DNA of 64,000 bases. Source: Thauera carbonicopians (GTDB lineage Bacteria > Pseudomonadota > Gammaproteobacteria > Burkholderiales > Rhodocyclaceae). Location of the stretch: the NCBI RefSeq assembly GCF_025699485.1, contig NZ_JANUXN010000007.1, positions 84,495-148,494 of the forward strand, given 5' to 3'. Positions 10,505 through 20,748 of the stretch are shown piece after piece. The translations under genes were made by a program, and so were the position numbers. Below the pieces are notes generated by a model, which made no database searches, was not told where the DNA came from, and saw only the letters and a program-made list of their open reading frames with translations. Positions within the stretch are counted from its first letter, which is position 1, and every line of letters begins with the position of its first letter.

Positions 10505-12169
10505 ATGACTCAACTCACCGGCGCGCAACTGATCGTGCGCCTGCTCGAACGCCAGGGCGTGCAGACCATCGCCGGCCTGCCCGGCGGCGCCATCCTGCCG
10601 GTCTATGACGCCTTGTCGGCCAGCAGCATCCACCATGTTTTGGCACGCCACGAACAGGGTGCGGGCTTCATGGCCCAGGGCATGTCGCGCGTGTCCGGCG
10701 TGCCGCAGGTGTGCATCGCCTCCAGCGGCCCCGGCGCGACCAACCTCGTCACCGCGATTGCCGATGCCTGCCTGGACTCGATCCCGATGGTGGTCATCAC
10801 CGGCCAGGTGCCGCAATCGATGATCGGCACGGATGCCTTCCAGGAAGTCGACATCTACGGCATCACGGTGCCGATCACCAAACACAACTTCCTCGTCCGC
10901 TCCGCCGAGGAACTGCTCGAAGTCGTGCCCGACGCCTTCCGCATCGCCATGTCCGGCCGGCCCGGCCCGGTGCTGATCGACGTGCCGAAGGACGTGCAGA
11001 ACCAGCTCGTCGAAGTGCAGGAGCTGCCGCCGCCGGCCGTCGCCGACCTGCCGCCGCAACTCGACATGACGGCGGTCGAGGACGCCGCGCGGATGATCAA
11101 CGAGGCCGTGCGTCCGGTGCTTTATCTGGGTGGCGGCGTGATCCATTCCGGCGCGTCGCCGCTGGCCGTGCAACTGGCGGAGCAGGGCGGGCTGCCGACG
11201 ACGATGACGCTGATGGCGCTCGGCGCGATGCCGGTCGATCACCCGCTGTCGGTCGGCATGCTCGGCATGCACGGCGCCCGCTACACCAACTTCGTGCTCG
11301 AGGAGGCGGACCTGCTGATCTGTGTCGGCGCCCGCTTCGACGACCGCGCGATCGGCCGCGCGGCGCAGTTCTGCCCGAACGCGAAGATCGTGCATATCGA
11401 CGTCGACCGTTCGGAGCTGCACAAGATCAAGAACGCCCACGTCGCCATCCATGCCGACGTCACCGAAGCGCTCGAAGCCCTGCTGCCGCGCGTCAAGGCA
11501 GCGCTGCGCACGGACTGGCTGGCCCAGGTCGCGGACTTGAAGCAGCGCTTTCCGATGCAGTTCCCCGACATCGACGATCCGCGCAGCCACTACGGCCTGA
11601 TCAGGGCGGTGGCCGATGCCCTCGACGACGAGGCGGTGATCGCCACCGATGTCGGCCAGCACCAGATGTGGGTCGCCCAGGCCTACCCCTTCCGCCGTCC
11701 GCGCCAGTGGCTGACCTCGGGTGGGCTGGGGACGATGGGCTTCGGCCTGCCGACGGCGATGGGCGCGGCGCTGGCCGAACCCGAGCGCACGGTGGTGTGC
11801 TTCACCGGTGACGGCAGCTTCAAGATGAACATCCAGGAACTCGCCACGCTGGCCGAGGAGGGGCTCAACCTGAAGATCGTGCTGATGAACAACAACGCGC
11901 TCGGCCTGGTGTACCAGCAGCAGGCGCTGTTCTACGGCAAGCGCCAGTTCGCCTCCCGTTACCGGGTCGAGCCGGATTTCGTCAAGATCGCCGAAGGCTT
12001 CGGCGTGCCGGCCCTCGATCTCGACCAGGCGGACGATCCGCGCGCGGCGCTGGCCAAGGCGCTCAGCGAACCCGGGCCGTGCCTGATCCACGCGACGATC
12101 GATCGCGAACAATTCGTCTATCCCATGGTGCCGCCGGGTGCCGCCAACACCGAAATGATCGGAGGCTGA
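10505..12169 (+). CDS. ilvB: Acetolactate synthase, large subunit
   Basis: A 554-residue thiamine-diphosphate enzyme making acetolactate or acetohydroxybutyrate, the first common step to valine, leucine and isoleucine. The N-terminal GLPGGAILPVYDAL contributes to the active site with the catalytic glutamate in RHEQGAGFMAQG. The thiamine-diphosphate motif is GDGSFKMNIQELATLAEEGLNLKIV in pieces near residues 437-461. It is paired with a short small subunit whose ATG overlaps this stop, as in the IlvBN isozyme. The valine leader and attenuator upstream imply control by valyl-tRNA. Start: GAAGGAGAACATC places a good ribosome site before ATG 10505. Confidence 0.95.
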   Translation: MTQLTGAQLIVRLLERQGVQTIAGLPGGAILPVYDALSASSIHHVLARHEQGAGFMAQGMSRVSGVPQVCIASSGPGATNLVTAIADACLDSIPMVVITGQVPQSMIGTDAFQEVDIYGITVPITKHNFLVRSAEELLEVVPDAFRIAMSGRPGPVLIDVPKDVQNQLVEVQELPPPAVADLPPQLDMTAVEDAARMINEAVRPVLYLGGGVIHSGASPLAVQLAEQGGLPTTMTLMALGAMPVDHPLSVGMLGMHGARYTNFVLEEADLLICVGARFDDRAIGRAAQFCPNAKIVHIDVDRSELHKIKNAHVAIHADVTEALEALLPRVKAALRTDWLAQVADLKQRFPMQFPDIDDPRSHYGLIRAVADALDDEAVIATDVGQHQMWVAQAYPFRRPRQWLTSGGLGTMGFGLPTAMGAALAEPERTVVCFTGDGSFKMNIQELATLAEEGLNLKIVLMNNNALGLVYQQQALFYGKRQFASRYRVEPDFVKIAEGFGVPALDLDQADDPRAALAKALSEPGPCLIHATIDREQFVYPMVPPGAANTEMIGG

Positions 12170-12171
12170 TG

Positions 12172-12489
12172 ATGATCGAACAGGTTGCCGACCCGCTGCC
12201 GCAAGCCAATACTTTTGCCAAGGTCGTCCTCGAGCTGGATGTGAACAACCATCCAGGCGTGATGAGCCACATCTGCAATCTCTTCGCGCGCCGCGCCTTC
12301 AATGTCGAAGGCATCCTGTGCATGCCGGTGTCCGACGGCAAGCGCTCGCGCATCTGGCTGCTGGTGTTCGACGATCACCGGCTGGAGCAGATGGTGCGCC
12401 AGGTCGAGAAGCTGGAGGACGTGCTCAACGTTCGCCGCCATGGCGCCGAGCACGAGGTGTTCGAGCGGCTGGAAGGCTTCTTCCACTGA
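12172..12489 (+). CDS. ilvN: Acetolactate synthase, small regulatory subunit
   Basis: A 105-residue ACT-domain protein that activates the catalytic subunit and mediates feedback inhibition by valine. The ACT signature VVLELDVNNHPGVMSHICNLF is recognisable at residues 18-38 (split across that stretch), with the second half GKRSRIWLLVFDD. It lacks the C-terminal domain of the longer IlvH type (about 163 residues) and so resembles IlvN. Two adjacent in-frame ATG codons exist (12169 and 12172). GGAGG at 12161-12165 favours the second; the first overlaps the ilvB stop. Confidence 0.92.
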   Translation: MIEQVADPLPQANTFAKVVLELDVNNHPGVMSHICNLFARRAFNVEGILCMPVSDGKRSRIWLLVFDDHRLEQMVRQVEKLEDVLNVRRHGAEHEVFERLEGFFH

Positions 12490-12522
12490 TTTCCGCGTGC
12501 CCGCAGGGGCACGGCGGCCGGC

Positions 12523-12572
12523 GGGGATGGGGTGCGTGCTAGACTCGCGTCCCATCCCCTTTTCGTTTTTTT
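12523..12572 (+). terminator. Intrinsic terminator after ilvBN
   Basis: A perfect nine-base stem GGGGATGGG/CCCATCCCC can be extended inward by five more pairs, and is followed by TTTTCGTTTTTTT. It ends the ilvBN transcript 22 bases before the aroC start, so aroC should be transcribed separately or by readthrough. Confidence 0.85.
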
Positions 12573-12594
12573 GTGCTGATCAGGCAGGAAGTTC

Positions 12595-13725
12595 ATGTCC
12601 GGAAACACGCTCGGTACCCTCTTCACCGTCACCTCCTTCGGCGAATCCCACGGCCCGGCGATCGGCTGTGTCGTCGATGGCTGCCCGCCGGGACTGGCAC
12701 TGAGCGCGGCCGACATCCAGGCCGAACTCGATCGCCGCAAGCCCGGAACCTCGCGGCACGTGACCCAGCGTCGTGAGCCGGACGAAGTCGAGATCCTGTC
12801 GGGCGTGTTCGAAGGCCTTACCACCGGTACGCCGATCGGCCTGCTGATCCGCAACCAGGACCAGCGCTCGCGCGACTACGGCAACATCGCCGACACCTTC
12901 CGTCCCGGCCATGCCGACTATCCCTACTGGCAGAAATACGGCATCCGCGACTACCGCGGCGGCGGCCGCTCGTCGGCGCGTGAAACCGCGGTGCGCGTCG
13001 CTGCCGGCGCGATCGCGAAGAAATGGCTGAAGGAACGCCACGGCATCGTCATCCGTGCCTGCATGACCGCGCTCGGCCCGATCGACATTCCGTTCGTGAG
13101 CTGGGACGAAGTCGAGCGCAACCCCTTCTTCGTGCCCAATGCCGGCATCGTGCCGCAGCTCGAAGCCTACATGGACGAGTTGCGCAAGTCGGGCGACTCG
13201 ATCGGCGCGCGCATCGACGTGGTTGCCAGCGGTGTGCCGGTGGGTTGGGGCGAACCGGTCTATGACCGGCTGGATGCCGACATTGCCTACGCGATGATGA
13301 GCATCAACGCGGTCAAGGGCGTCGAGATCGGCGCCGGTTTCGCTTCCGTCGCCCAGCGCGGCACCGAGCACGGCGACGAGATGACGCCGCAGGGCTTCCT
13401 GTCGAACAACGCCGGCGGCGTGCTGGGCGGCATTTCCAGCGGGCAGGACATCATCGCCAGCATCGCGATCAAGCCGACTTCCAGCATCCGTCTCGACCGC
13501 TGCTCGATCGACCGCCGCGGCGAGCCGGTGACCGTCAATACCCATGGCCGGCACGACCCCTGCGTCGGCATCCGCGCGACGCCGATCGCCGAGGCCATGC
13601 TGGCGCTGGTGCTGATCGACCACGCACTGCGCCATCGCGCCCAGTGCGCGGACGTGACGACGGCGACGCCGAAGATCGCCGCGCTGGCGCCCGGAGGGCA
13701 GCAGCGCCTGCCGTCGCCGCGCTGA
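12595..13725 (+). CDS. aroC: Chorismate synthase
   Basis: A 376-residue FMN-dependent enzyme converting 5-enolpyruvylshikimate 3-phosphate to chorismate, the last step of the shikimate pathway. The start [20 protein letters not shown] and the motifs [14 protein letters not shown] and [11 protein letters not shown] are diagnostic, as is GISSGQDI near residue 280. The start is preceded by a GCAGGAAG ribosome site. The other late shikimate enzyme, AroA, is encoded about 43 kb away in the gyrA supraoperon. Confidence 0.97.
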   Translation: MSGNTLGTLFTVTSFGESHGPAIGCVVDGCPPGLALSAADIQAELDRRKPGTSRHVTQRREPDEVEILSGVFEGLTTGTPIGLLIRNQDQRSRDYGNIADTFRPGHADYPYWQKYGIRDYRGGGRSSARETAVRVAAGAIAKKWLKERHGIVIRACMTALGPIDIPFVSWDEVERNPFFVPNAGIVPQLEAYMDELRKSGDSIGARIDVVASGVPVGWGEPVYDRLDADIAYAMMSINAVKGVEIGAGFASVAQRGTEHGDEMTPQGFLSNNAGGVLGGISSGQDIIASIAIKPTSSIRLDRCSIDRRGEPVTVNTHGRHDPCVGIRATPIAEAMLALVLIDHALRHRAQCADVTTATPKIAALAPGGQQRLPSPR

Positions 13726-13955
13726 GATCGGGCTGGCCGGAGCGAAAAAACCTGCTTGCAGGGGCCGCCGGGTAGCTGTCGTCTCGGTTGTCGGTGTTCT
13801 TCGAATGATCGCGTGAACGGTCGACTGGTGGCCCGGGCCATAGCCGGGGACGCCGGGCCGCGAACACGGCCATGTTGCCTCCCCCGAACGCTGTCTTCTC
13901 GGCCCGGCACCCCCGGGCTGAAGCCGCTCAAGTAAAGTATTTGCGGCGGTTCAGG

Positions 13956-15134
13956 ATGCGCAAGACGGTATCTTCCATGTTTCCCTACTGGCGCCTGTCG
14001 GCCTATTACTTCTTCTATTTCGGTTTTGTCGGCGCCTTCTCGCCGTATTTCGCGCTCTACCTGCAGTCGATCTCCCTGAGTGCGGCGCAGATCGGCTTGC
14101 TGATGTCGATGATGCAGTTGATGCGCATCGTCGCGCCCTACATGTGGAGCTGGCTTGCCGAGCACTTCGGCAAGCGGGTGGCGATCCTGCGGCTGTCCGC
14201 GCTGATGACCCTGGCCGGTTTCACAGGTTTCTTCATGACCACCGAGTTCGGCGGCCTGTTCGCGGCGATGGCGCTGATGGCCTTCTTCTGGAGTGCGGCG
14301 CTGCCGCTGATCGAAGGGCTGACCTTCTCTCATCTGGGGGAGGAAGGGCACCGCTACGGCAGCGTGCGGGTATGGGGTTCGGTCAGTTTCATCGTCGCAG
14401 TGCTGGTGCTCGGCCAGGCGCTGGACCACGTCGCCATCGACTCGGTGCTGTGGGTCACCGCCGCCATCCTCGCCGGCGTGCTGCTGTGTTCCTTCTTCGT
14501 CCCAGACGCGGCGCCGGCGCAGGCGGGGCGTGCGGCGGCGAACCTGAGCGAGGTGCTGCGGCGGCGCGAGGTGAGGGCGCTGCTGGGCGCCTGCTTCCTG
14601 ATGTCGGCCGCCCATGGCGCGTTCTACGTCTTCTATTCGATCTACCTGGTCGCTGCGGGCTACGACAAGGCGCTGGTCGGCTGGATGTGGACACTCGGCG
14701 TGGTGGCTGAGATCATCGTCTTCATGCTGATGCCGCGCATCACGCGGCGCTTCGGCCTGCGCAGCATCCTGGTGTTCTCCTTCGCCTGCGCGGTGCTCCG
14801 CTTCGCGCTGATCGGCTGGGGCGCAGCCAGCCTGCCGGTGCTGCTGTTCGCCCAGGTGCTGCACGGCGTGACTTTCGGCGCTTATCATGCGGCCGCGATC
14901 GCAATGGTGAACCGATGGTTCACCGGCCGACTCCAATCGCGTGGACAGGCGCTGTACGGCAGCATTTCCTTCGGCGCCGGCGGCATGCTGGGCGCCTTGC
15001 TCAGTGGTTACACTTGGGACGCTCCGGGGCCGGAATGGACTTTCACCTTCGGCTCCGTGTTCGCGCTGCTGGGACTCGTCTGGCTGGTGCGCGGCTGGCC
15101 CGCATCCGCGCAGGACGAGGTGCGGAATCCTTGA
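13956..15134 (+). CDS. MFS transporter (HcaT/MFS_1-like)
   Basis: A roughly 392-residue integral membrane protein with about twelve hydrophobic segments in the major-facilitator pattern. It opens with SAYYFFYFGFVGAFSPYFAL, a start typical of the PhpT/HcaT-like branch. The substrate cannot be told. Start codons at 13956 and 13977 (MFPYW) are both possible, and neither has a strong ribosome site. It ends 15 bases before the M48 peptidase gene, with no clear functional link to aroC upstream. The 230 bases between aroC and this gene show no gene. Confidence 0.8.
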   Translation: MRKTVSSMFPYWRLSAYYFFYFGFVGAFSPYFALYLQSISLSAAQIGLLMSMMQLMRIVAPYMWSWLAEHFGKRVAILRLSALMTLAGFTGFFMTTEFGGLFAAMALMAFFWSAALPLIEGLTFSHLGEEGHRYGSVRVWGSVSFIVAVLVLGQALDHVAIDSVLWVTAAILAGVLLCSFFVPDAAPAQAGRAAANLSEVLRRREVRALLGACFLMSAAHGAFYVFYSIYLVAAGYDKALVGWMWTLGVVAEIIVFMLMPRITRRFGLRSILVFSFACAVLRFALIGWGAASLPVLLFAQVLHGVTFGAYHAAAIAMVNRWFTGRLQSRGQALYGSISFGAGGMLGALLSGYTWDAPGPEWTFTFGSVFALLGLVWLVRGWPASAQDEVRNP

Positions 15135-15149
15135 ATCGGGGGGAAAGAC

Positions 15150-15965
15150 ATGAAGCTCATTTACGGAAGCCTGCTGCCGGCCGTGCTGGCAGCGACGATC
15201 ACGGTCGCCTGCCAGACGGTGCAGACCACGCAGGGCGGCGCGGTCGGGGTGCAGCGTTCACAGATGATGATGGTGTCGGCGCAGGAGGTCGAGCAGGCCT
15301 CGAGCAAGCAGTACCAGGAGATGATGAACGAGGCGCGCAGCAAGAACGCGCTGAACCGCGATGCCGCTACGGTGCAGCGCGTGCGGCGCATCGTCGGCCG
15401 GCTGACGCCGCATACCGGCGTGTTCCGCAAGGATGCGCCGGCCTGGCACTGGGAGGTCAATGTCCTGTCCTCCGACGAGCTCAACGCCTGGTGCATGGCG
15501 GGCGGCAAGATGGCGATCTACACTGGATTGATCGATCGGCTGAAGCTCAGTGACGACGAGATCGCTGCGGTGATGGGCCACGAGATTGCCCATGCCCTGC
15601 GTGAACATGCCCGCGAGCGCATCTCGAAATCGATGGCGACCGGCATCGGTCTGTCGGTGGCGGGCGCGGTGCTCGGCGTGGGGCAGGTGGGCCAGGACCT
15701 GATGGGCAAGGTGGCGCAGGTCACCTTCGAGCTGCCGAATTCGCGCGAGCACGAAACCGAGGCCGATCGCATGGGCGTGGAGCTGGCTGCGCGTGCAGGC
15801 TACGATCCGCGCGCCGCGGTCACGCTGTGGGACAAGATGGCTTCGCAGTCGGCCGGTTCGCCGCCGCAGTGGCTGTCCACCCACCCGTCGCACAGCACGC
15901 GCCAGCGCGACCTGAGCGAATACGCGGCGCGGGTCATGCCCTTGTACCAGGCGGCGCGGCGCTGA
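15150..15965 (+). CDS. M48-family metallopeptidase, probable lipoprotein
   Basis: A 271-residue zinc endopeptidase. The motif HEIAH is at residues 144-148, and the downstream EHETEAD segment supplies the third zinc ligand. The N-terminus is a signal peptide ending ITVAC at C21. The residue at minus three is threonine rather than leucine, so lipidation is likely but not certain. The family (LoiP/YcaL/BepA relatives) acts in the periplasm on outer-membrane protein quality control. The domain order is signal, peptidase, and a short tail with no TPR repeats. A GGGGGAAAG ribosome site precedes the ATG. Confidence 0.88.
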   Translation: MKLIYGSLLPAVLAATITVACQTVQTTQGGAVGVQRSQMMMVSAQEVEQASSKQYQEMMNEARSKNALNRDAATVQRVRRIVGRLTPHTGVFRKDAPAWHWEVNVLSSDELNAWCMAGGKMAIYTGLIDRLKLSDDEIAAVMGHEIAHALREHARERISKSMATGIGLSVAGAVLGVGQVGQDLMGKVAQVTFELPNSREHETEADRMGVELAARAGYDPRAAVTLWDKMASQSAGSPPQWLSTHPSHSTRQRDLSEYAARVMPLYQAARR

Positions 15966-16045
15966 GGGTTCGTGGGCGAGGGCGGCTATGGCCTGCGCCG
16001 GCCGCTTTGTGAAATAATCAATCTCTTTTGTACGGAATACACGGG

Positions 16046-17455
16046 ATGGCAGCGCAAACCCTGTACGAAAAGCTCTGGTCCAGCCACGTCGTCCATGAAG
16101 AGGCCGACGGCACGGCCCTGATCTACATCGATCGCCACCTGGTGCACGAAGTCACCAGTCCGCAGGCTTTCGAAGGACTGAAGCTGGCCGGGCGCAAGCC
16201 GTGGCGGATCAGCTCGATCGTCGCCACCGCCGACCACAACACGCCGACCGATCACTGGGAGCAGGGCATCCTCGACCCGGTGTCGCGCCAGCAGGTCGAG
16301 ACCCTGGATGCCAACATCCGCGAAGTGGGCTCGCTGGCCTACTTCCCGTTCAAGGACGAGCGCCAGGGCATCGTGCACGTCATCGGCCCGGAGAACGGCG
16401 CCACGCTGCCGGGCATGACCGTCGTCTGCGGCGACTCCCACACCTCGACGCACGGCGCCTTCGCCTGTCTGGCGCACGGCATCGGCACCTCCGAAGTCGA
16501 GCACGTGATGGCGACGCAGTGCCTGCTGCAGAAGAAGTCCAAGACCATGCTGATCAGGGTCGATGGGCAACTCGGCCAGGGCGTCACCGCCAAGGACGTC
16601 GTGCTCGCGATCATCGGCAAAATCGGCACGGCCGGCGGTACCGGCTACGCGATGGAGTTCGGCGGCAGCGCGATCCGTTCGCTGTCGATGGAAGGCCGCA
16701 TGACGATCTGCAACATGGCGATCGAAGCGGGCGCGCGAGCCGGCATGGTCGGCGTCGATGAAACCACCATCGAATACCTCGAGGATCGCCCGTTCTCGCC
16801 CAAGGGCGAGGCCTGGGAGCAGGCGGCAGCCTACTGGCGCACGCTGAAGAGCGACGAAGGCGCGCAGTTCGACAAGGTCGTCGAACTGAAGGCCGAGGAC
16901 ATCCTGCCGCAGGTCACCTGGGGCACCTCGCCGGAAATGGTCACCACGGTCGATGGCCGCGTGCCCGATCCGGCCGCGGTGGCCGATCCGGTACGCCGCG
17001 AGGGCATCGAGCGGGCGCTGAAGTACATGGGGCTGGAGCCGAACACGCCGATCACCGAGATCGCCGTCGACCAGGTCTTCATCGGCTCATGCACCAATTC
17101 GCGCATCGAGGATCTGCGCGAAGCGGCTGCGGTGGCCAAGGGCCGGCGCAAGGCGGACAGCGTCAAGCGCGTGCTGGTGGTGCCGGGCTCCGGGCTGGTC
17201 AAGCGCCAGGCCGAAGAGGAAGGCCTGCACGAGATCTTCGTCGCCGCCGGCTTCGAATGGCGCGAGCCGGGCTGTTCGATGTGTCTGGCGATGAACGCCG
17301 ACCGGCTGGAGCCGGGCGAACGCTGCGCCTCGACTTCGAACCGCAACTTCGAAGGCAGGCAGGGCGCCGGCGGCCGCACGCATCTCGTCAGTCCGGCGAT
17401 GGCCGCGGCCGCCGCGGTGACCGGCCACTTCACCGACGTGCGCCAGCTCGGCTGA
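16046..17455 (+). CDS. leuC: 3-isopropylmalate dehydratase, large subunit
   Basis: A 469-residue aconitase-family subunit that isomerises 2- to 3-isopropylmalate in leucine synthesis. The iron-sulfur ligands appear in FIGSCTNSR and GCSMCLAMN, and the substrate segments in [12 protein letters not shown] and VTAKD. Start [11 protein letters not shown] at ATG 16046 is chosen because it matches the family beginning; an earlier in-frame codon at 16028 adds six unlikely residues. It starts the run leuC, entericidin-like, leuD, leuB, asd. Confidence 0.96.
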   Translation: MAAQTLYEKLWSSHVVHEEADGTALIYIDRHLVHEVTSPQAFEGLKLAGRKPWRISSIVATADHNTPTDHWEQGILDPVSRQQVETLDANIREVGSLAYFPFKDERQGIVHVIGPENGATLPGMTVVCGDSHTSTHGAFACLAHGIGTSEVEHVMATQCLLQKKSKTMLIRVDGQLGQGVTAKDVVLAIIGKIGTAGGTGYAMEFGGSAIRSLSMEGRMTICNMAIEAGARAGMVGVDETTIEYLEDRPFSPKGEAWEQAAAYWRTLKSDEGAQFDKVVELKAEDILPQVTWGTSPEMVTTVDGRVPDPAAVADPVRREGIERALKYMGLEPNTPITEIAVDQVFIGSCTNSRIEDLREAAAVAKGRRKADSVKRVLVVPGSGLVKRQAEEEGLHEIFVAAGFEWREPGCSMCLAMNADRLEPGERCASTSNRNFEGRQGAGGRTHLVSPAMAAAAAVTGHFTDVRQLG

Positions 17456-17481
17456 GCCGCGCGTTCGCCAGGAGTGTCGCG

Positions 17482-17610
17482 ATGAGAGGAGCAGCAATGG
17501 TCCTCGCCGCCGTGCTCGCCGGGCTGTCGCTCGGCGCCTGCAACACCGTGCATGGCATTGGCAAGGATATCGAAAAGGGTGGCGAAGCCATTCAGAGGGC
17601 AGTGAAATAA
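17482..17610 (+). CDS. Entericidin A/B-type small lipoprotein
   Basis: A 42-residue protein with a signal peptide and a perfect lipobox LGAC (C20), followed by a short amphipathic tail [18 protein letters not shown] that matches the entericidin pattern. Entericidins are tiny membrane lipoproteins; in E. coli EcnB is linked to stationary-phase lysis and EcnA is its antidote. A GGAG site at 17471-17474 precedes the ATG. The stop overlaps the leuD start (TAATG), so it is translationally coupled to leuD. Why such a gene sits between the two dehydratase subunits is not known. Confidence 0.85.
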   Translation: MRGAAMVLAAVLAGLSLGACNTVHGIGKDIEKGGEAIQRAVK

Positions 17611-18248
17611 TGAATCCGTTTACCAAGCTCGACGGCCTGGTCGCACCGCTCGACCGCGCCAACGTCGACACCGACGCCATCATCCCCAAGCAGTTCCTGA
17701 AATCGATCAAGCGCAGCGGCTTCGGCCCCAATGCCTTCGACGAATGGCGCTATCTCGACGTCGGCCAGCCGGGCCAGGACAACAGCAAGCGTCCGCTGAA
17801 CCCGGACTTCGTGCTCAACCAGCCGCGCTACCAGGGCGCACAGGTTTTGCTGACGCGTGACAACTTCGGCTGTGGCAGCTCGCGCGAGCATGCGCCCTGG
17901 GCACTAGAAGACTACGGCTTCCGTGTGCTGATCGGGCCGAGCTTTGCCGACATCTTCTTCAACAACAGCTTCAAGAACGGCCTGCTGCCGATCAAGCTGG
18001 ATGCGGCTGAAGTCGACGAACTCTTCCGCCAGTGCGAGGCGAACGAAGGCTACCGCCTGGTCGTCGACCTGGCGGCGCAGACCATTACCCGCCCGGACGG
18101 CAGGACGATCGGCTTCGACATCGATCCCTTCCGCAAGGAATGCCTGCTCAACGGCTGGGACGACATCGGCCTGACCCTGCGCCATGCCGACAAGATCAAG
18201 GCGTACGAAGAGCGCCGGCGCGCCGAGCACCCCTATTACTTTGCCTGA
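17610..18248 (+). CDS. leuD: 3-isopropylmalate dehydratase, small subunit
   Basis: A 212-residue partner of LeuC that completes the active site. The family signatures [21 protein letters not shown], in two adjoining stretches at residues 9-29, and [16 protein letters not shown] at 88-103 are present. The length is normal. The ATG overlaps the stop of the entericidin-like gene, and leuB follows after a 36-base gap. Confidence 0.97.
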   Translation: MNPFTKLDGLVAPLDRANVDTDAIIPKQFLKSIKRSGFGPNAFDEWRYLDVGQPGQDNSKRPLNPDFVLNQPRYQGAQVLLTRDNFGCGSSREHAPWALEDYGFRVLIGPSFADIFFNNSFKNGLLPIKLDAAEVDELFRQCEANEGYRLVVDLAAQTITRPDGRTIGFDIDPFRKECLLNGWDDIGLTLRHADKIKAYEERRRAEHPYYFA

Positions 18249-18284
18249 GCCGCTGCGGCGCGGGCCAACAGGAGAAAAGACGGA

Positions 18285-19349
18285 ATGAAGATTTGCGTGC
18301 TGCCGGGCGACGGCATCGGTCCGGAAATCATGGCGGAGGCCGTGCGTGTGCTGAACGCGCTCGATCTCGGGCTGGAAATGGAAGAAGCATTGCTCGGCGG
18401 CTGCGCCGTGGATGCGACCGGCACGCCCTATCCGGAAGCCACGCAGAGGCTCGCGCGCGAAGCCGATGCGGTGCTGCTCGGTGCCGTCGGCGGCCCGCAG
18501 TGGGACAACCTGCCGCGCGAGCAGCGCCCGGAACGCGGCCTGCTCGGCATCCGCAAGGATCTGAACCTGTTTGCCAACCTGCGCCCGGCGATCCTGTATC
18601 CCGAACTGGCCAACGCCTCCTCGCTGAAGCCGGAAGTGGTTGCCGGCCTCGACATCCTGATCGTGCGCGAACTGACCGGCGACATCTACTTCGGCCAGCC
18701 GCGCGGCATCGAGACTCGCGAAGTGGACGGCACGCAGCAGCGCGTGGGCTGGAACACGATGATCTACGCCGAATACGAAATCCGCCGCATCCTCAAGGTG
18801 GCCTTCGAGGCGGCGCAGAAGCGCGGCAAGAAGCTGTGCTCGGTCGACAAGATGAACGTGCTCGAATGCACCCAGCTGTGGCGCGACATCGCCGAGGAAG
18901 TGGCCAAGGACTACCCGGACGTCGAACTGAGCCACATGCTGGTCGACAACGCCGCGATGCAGCTGGTGCGTGCGCCCAAGCAGTTCGACGTCATGGTCAC
19001 CGGCAACATGTTCGGCGACATCCTGTCGGACGAAGCCTCGATGCTGACCGGCTCCATCGGCATGCTGCCGTCGGCATCGCTCGACGCCAACAACAAGGGC
19101 CTGTACGAGCCTTCGCACGGCTCGGCACCGGACATCGCCGGCAAGGGCGTCGCCAACCCGCTCGCCACCATCCTGTCGGCGGCGATGATGCTGCGCTACA
19201 CCTTCAATCAGGAAGAGGCCGCGCAGCGCATCGAGAACGCGGTCAAGAAGGTGCTCGCGCAAGGCTTGCGTACCGGCGACATCTACGAGCCGGGCACGCG
19301 CAAGGTCGGCACCCGCGAGATGGGCGACGCGGTGCTCGCAGCCCTGTAA
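18285..19349 (+). CDS. leuB: 3-isopropylmalate dehydrogenase
   Basis: A 354-residue NAD-dependent oxidative decarboxylase, giving 2-ketoisocaproate precursor in leucine synthesis. The start [16 protein letters not shown], the arginine-rich substrate loop, the catalytic region SVDKMNVLE and the metal-binding signature [14 protein letters not shown] are intact, as is the NAD loop [15 protein letters not shown]. An AGGAG site precedes the ATG. It follows leuD in the same unit. Confidence 0.97.
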   Translation: MKICVLPGDGIGPEIMAEAVRVLNALDLGLEMEEALLGGCAVDATGTPYPEATQRLAREADAVLLGAVGGPQWDNLPREQRPERGLLGIRKDLNLFANLRPAILYPELANASSLKPEVVAGLDILIVRELTGDIYFGQPRGIETREVDGTQQRVGWNTMIYAEYEIRRILKVAFEAAQKRGKKLCSVDKMNVLECTQLWRDIAEEVAKDYPDVELSHMLVDNAAMQLVRAPKQFDVMVTGNMFGDILSDEASMLTGSIGMLPSASLDANNKGLYEPSHGSAPDIAGKGVANPLATILSAAMMLRYTFNQEEAAQRIENAVKKVLAQGLRTGDIYEPGTRKVGTREMGDAVLAAL

Positions 19350-19403
19350 GCTGTCGGGTCCGAACGGATTCTTCGAAAAACGTTTTTGCTGAGAGTGATG
19401 AAC

Positions 19404-20537
19404 ATGAATCGAGTCGGTCTGGTTGGCTGGCGTGGCATGGTCGGTTCCGTGCTGATGCAGCGCATGGTCGAAGAAGGCGACTTCGCCTTCATCGAGCCGG
19501 TGTATTTCTCCACTTCCAACGCCGGCGGCAAGGCGCCGTCCTTCGGCGGCAAGGAAGCCTCCGCGCCCTTGCAGGACGCGACGGACATCGACGCGCTGAA
19601 GAGCTGCGACATCGTCGTGACCTGCCAGGGCGGCGACTACACCAAGGAAGTCTTCCCCAAGCTGCGCGCCACCGGCTGGAACGGCCACTGGATCGACGCC
19701 GCGTCCGCGCTGCGCATGAACGACGACGCCGTGATCATCCTCGACCCGGTCAACCGCGACGTCATCGATGCCGCGCTGGGCAAGGGCGGCCGCAACTGGA
19801 TCGGCGGCAACTGCACCGTGTCGCTGATGCTGATGGGCCTCGGCGGCCTGTTCCGGCACGGCCTGGTCGAGTGGATCTCGGCGATGACCTACCAGGCGGC
19901 CTCGGGCGCCGGCGCGCAGAACATGCGCGAACTGATCAGCCAGATGGGCACGATCCACGACTCGGTCAAGGACCTGCTCGCCGATCCGGCCTCGGCCATC
20001 CTCGAGATCGACCGCAAGGTCGCCGAGACCATGCGTTCGGACGGCTTCCCGAAGAAGAACTTCCGCAACACGCCGCTGGCCGGCAGCCTGATCCCGTGGA
20101 TCGACGTGCCGGTCGAGCACGGCCAGAGCAAGGAAGAGTGGAAGGGCGGTGCCGAATGCAACAAGATCCTCGGCAATCCGGCGTTCCGCACCCCGGGCTC
20201 GATCCCGATCGACGGCCTGTGCGTGCGCATCGGCGCGATGCGCTGCCATTCGCAGGCGCTGACCATCAAGCTGAAGAAGGACGTGCCGCTCGACGAGATC
20301 AGCGACATCATCGCCGGCGCCAACCAGTGGGTGAAGGTCGTGCCCAACGAGCGTGAGATCACCGAGCGCGAACTGACGCCGACCGCCGTCACCGGCACGC
20401 TGTCGGTGCCGGTCGGCCGTCTGCACAAGATGGCGATGGGGTCGGACTATCTCGGTGCCTTCACGGTCGGCGATCAGTTGCTGTGGGGCGCGGCCGAGCC
20501 GCTGCGCCGCATGCTGCGCATCCTGGTCGAGCGCTGA
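19404..20537 (+). CDS. asd: Aspartate-semialdehyde dehydrogenase
   Basis: A 377-residue NADPH-dependent enzyme converting aspartyl phosphate to the semialdehyde for lysine, threonine, methionine and cell-wall diaminopimelate. The nucleotide motif is [14 protein letters not shown], the active cysteine lies in [10 protein letters not shown] and the catalytic histidine region is [16 protein letters not shown] 19404 has GAGAG eight bases upstream; an in-frame ATG at 19398 is an alternative. It sits between leuB and fimV, as in many beta- and gammaproteobacteria. Confidence 0.95.
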   Translation: MNRVGLVGWRGMVGSVLMQRMVEEGDFAFIEPVYFSTSNAGGKAPSFGGKEASAPLQDATDIDALKSCDIVVTCQGGDYTKEVFPKLRATGWNGHWIDAASALRMNDDAVIILDPVNRDVIDAALGKGGRNWIGGNCTVSLMLMGLGGLFRHGLVEWISAMTYQAASGAGAQNMRELISQMGTIHDSVKDLLADPASAILEIDRKVAETMRSDGFPKKNFRNTPLAGSLIPWIDVPVEHGQSKEEWKGGAECNKILGNPAFRTPGSIPIDGLCVRIGAMRCHSQALTIKLKKDVPLDEISDIIAGANQWVKVVPNEREITERELTPTAVTGTLSVPVGRLHKMAMGSDYLGAFTVGDQLLWGAAEPLRRMLRILVER

Positions 20538-20574
20538 TCGAGCGTCAAGAATCGGCATTCCGTGCCGTAATCAG

Positions 20575-20602
20575 AGGGGGCTGCGGCCCCCTTTGCTTTT
20601 TC
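20575..20602 (+). terminator. Intrinsic terminator after asd
   Basis: A seven-base GC-rich stem AGGGGGC/GCCCCCT with loop TGCG is followed by TTGCTTTTTCC. It separates the leu-asd unit from fimV, which starts about 150 bases later. Confidence 0.8.
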
Positions 20603-20748
20603 CGGGGGCTGCGTTCGCGGTACTAATTCACACCGAGCATCCGTGAATTGATATGGATTGCTGCGGCTCATTGGGGAAGATGCTAGATTTCTAGCCCAAA
20701 CCACGACGCTTTTCGACAGGAAAGCTCGGCTTTCGGGGGAAACGCAGT

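Noticed and set aside
13745-13762. A minus-strand terminator-like hairpin after aroC
   Set aside because: The stem is only four to five bases, and there is no minus-strand gene upstream for it to end.
17904-20558. An 884-codon minus-strand frame across leuD-leuB-asd
   Set aside because: It spans three well-supported plus-strand genes and shows no domain; it is open only because of high GC at third positions.
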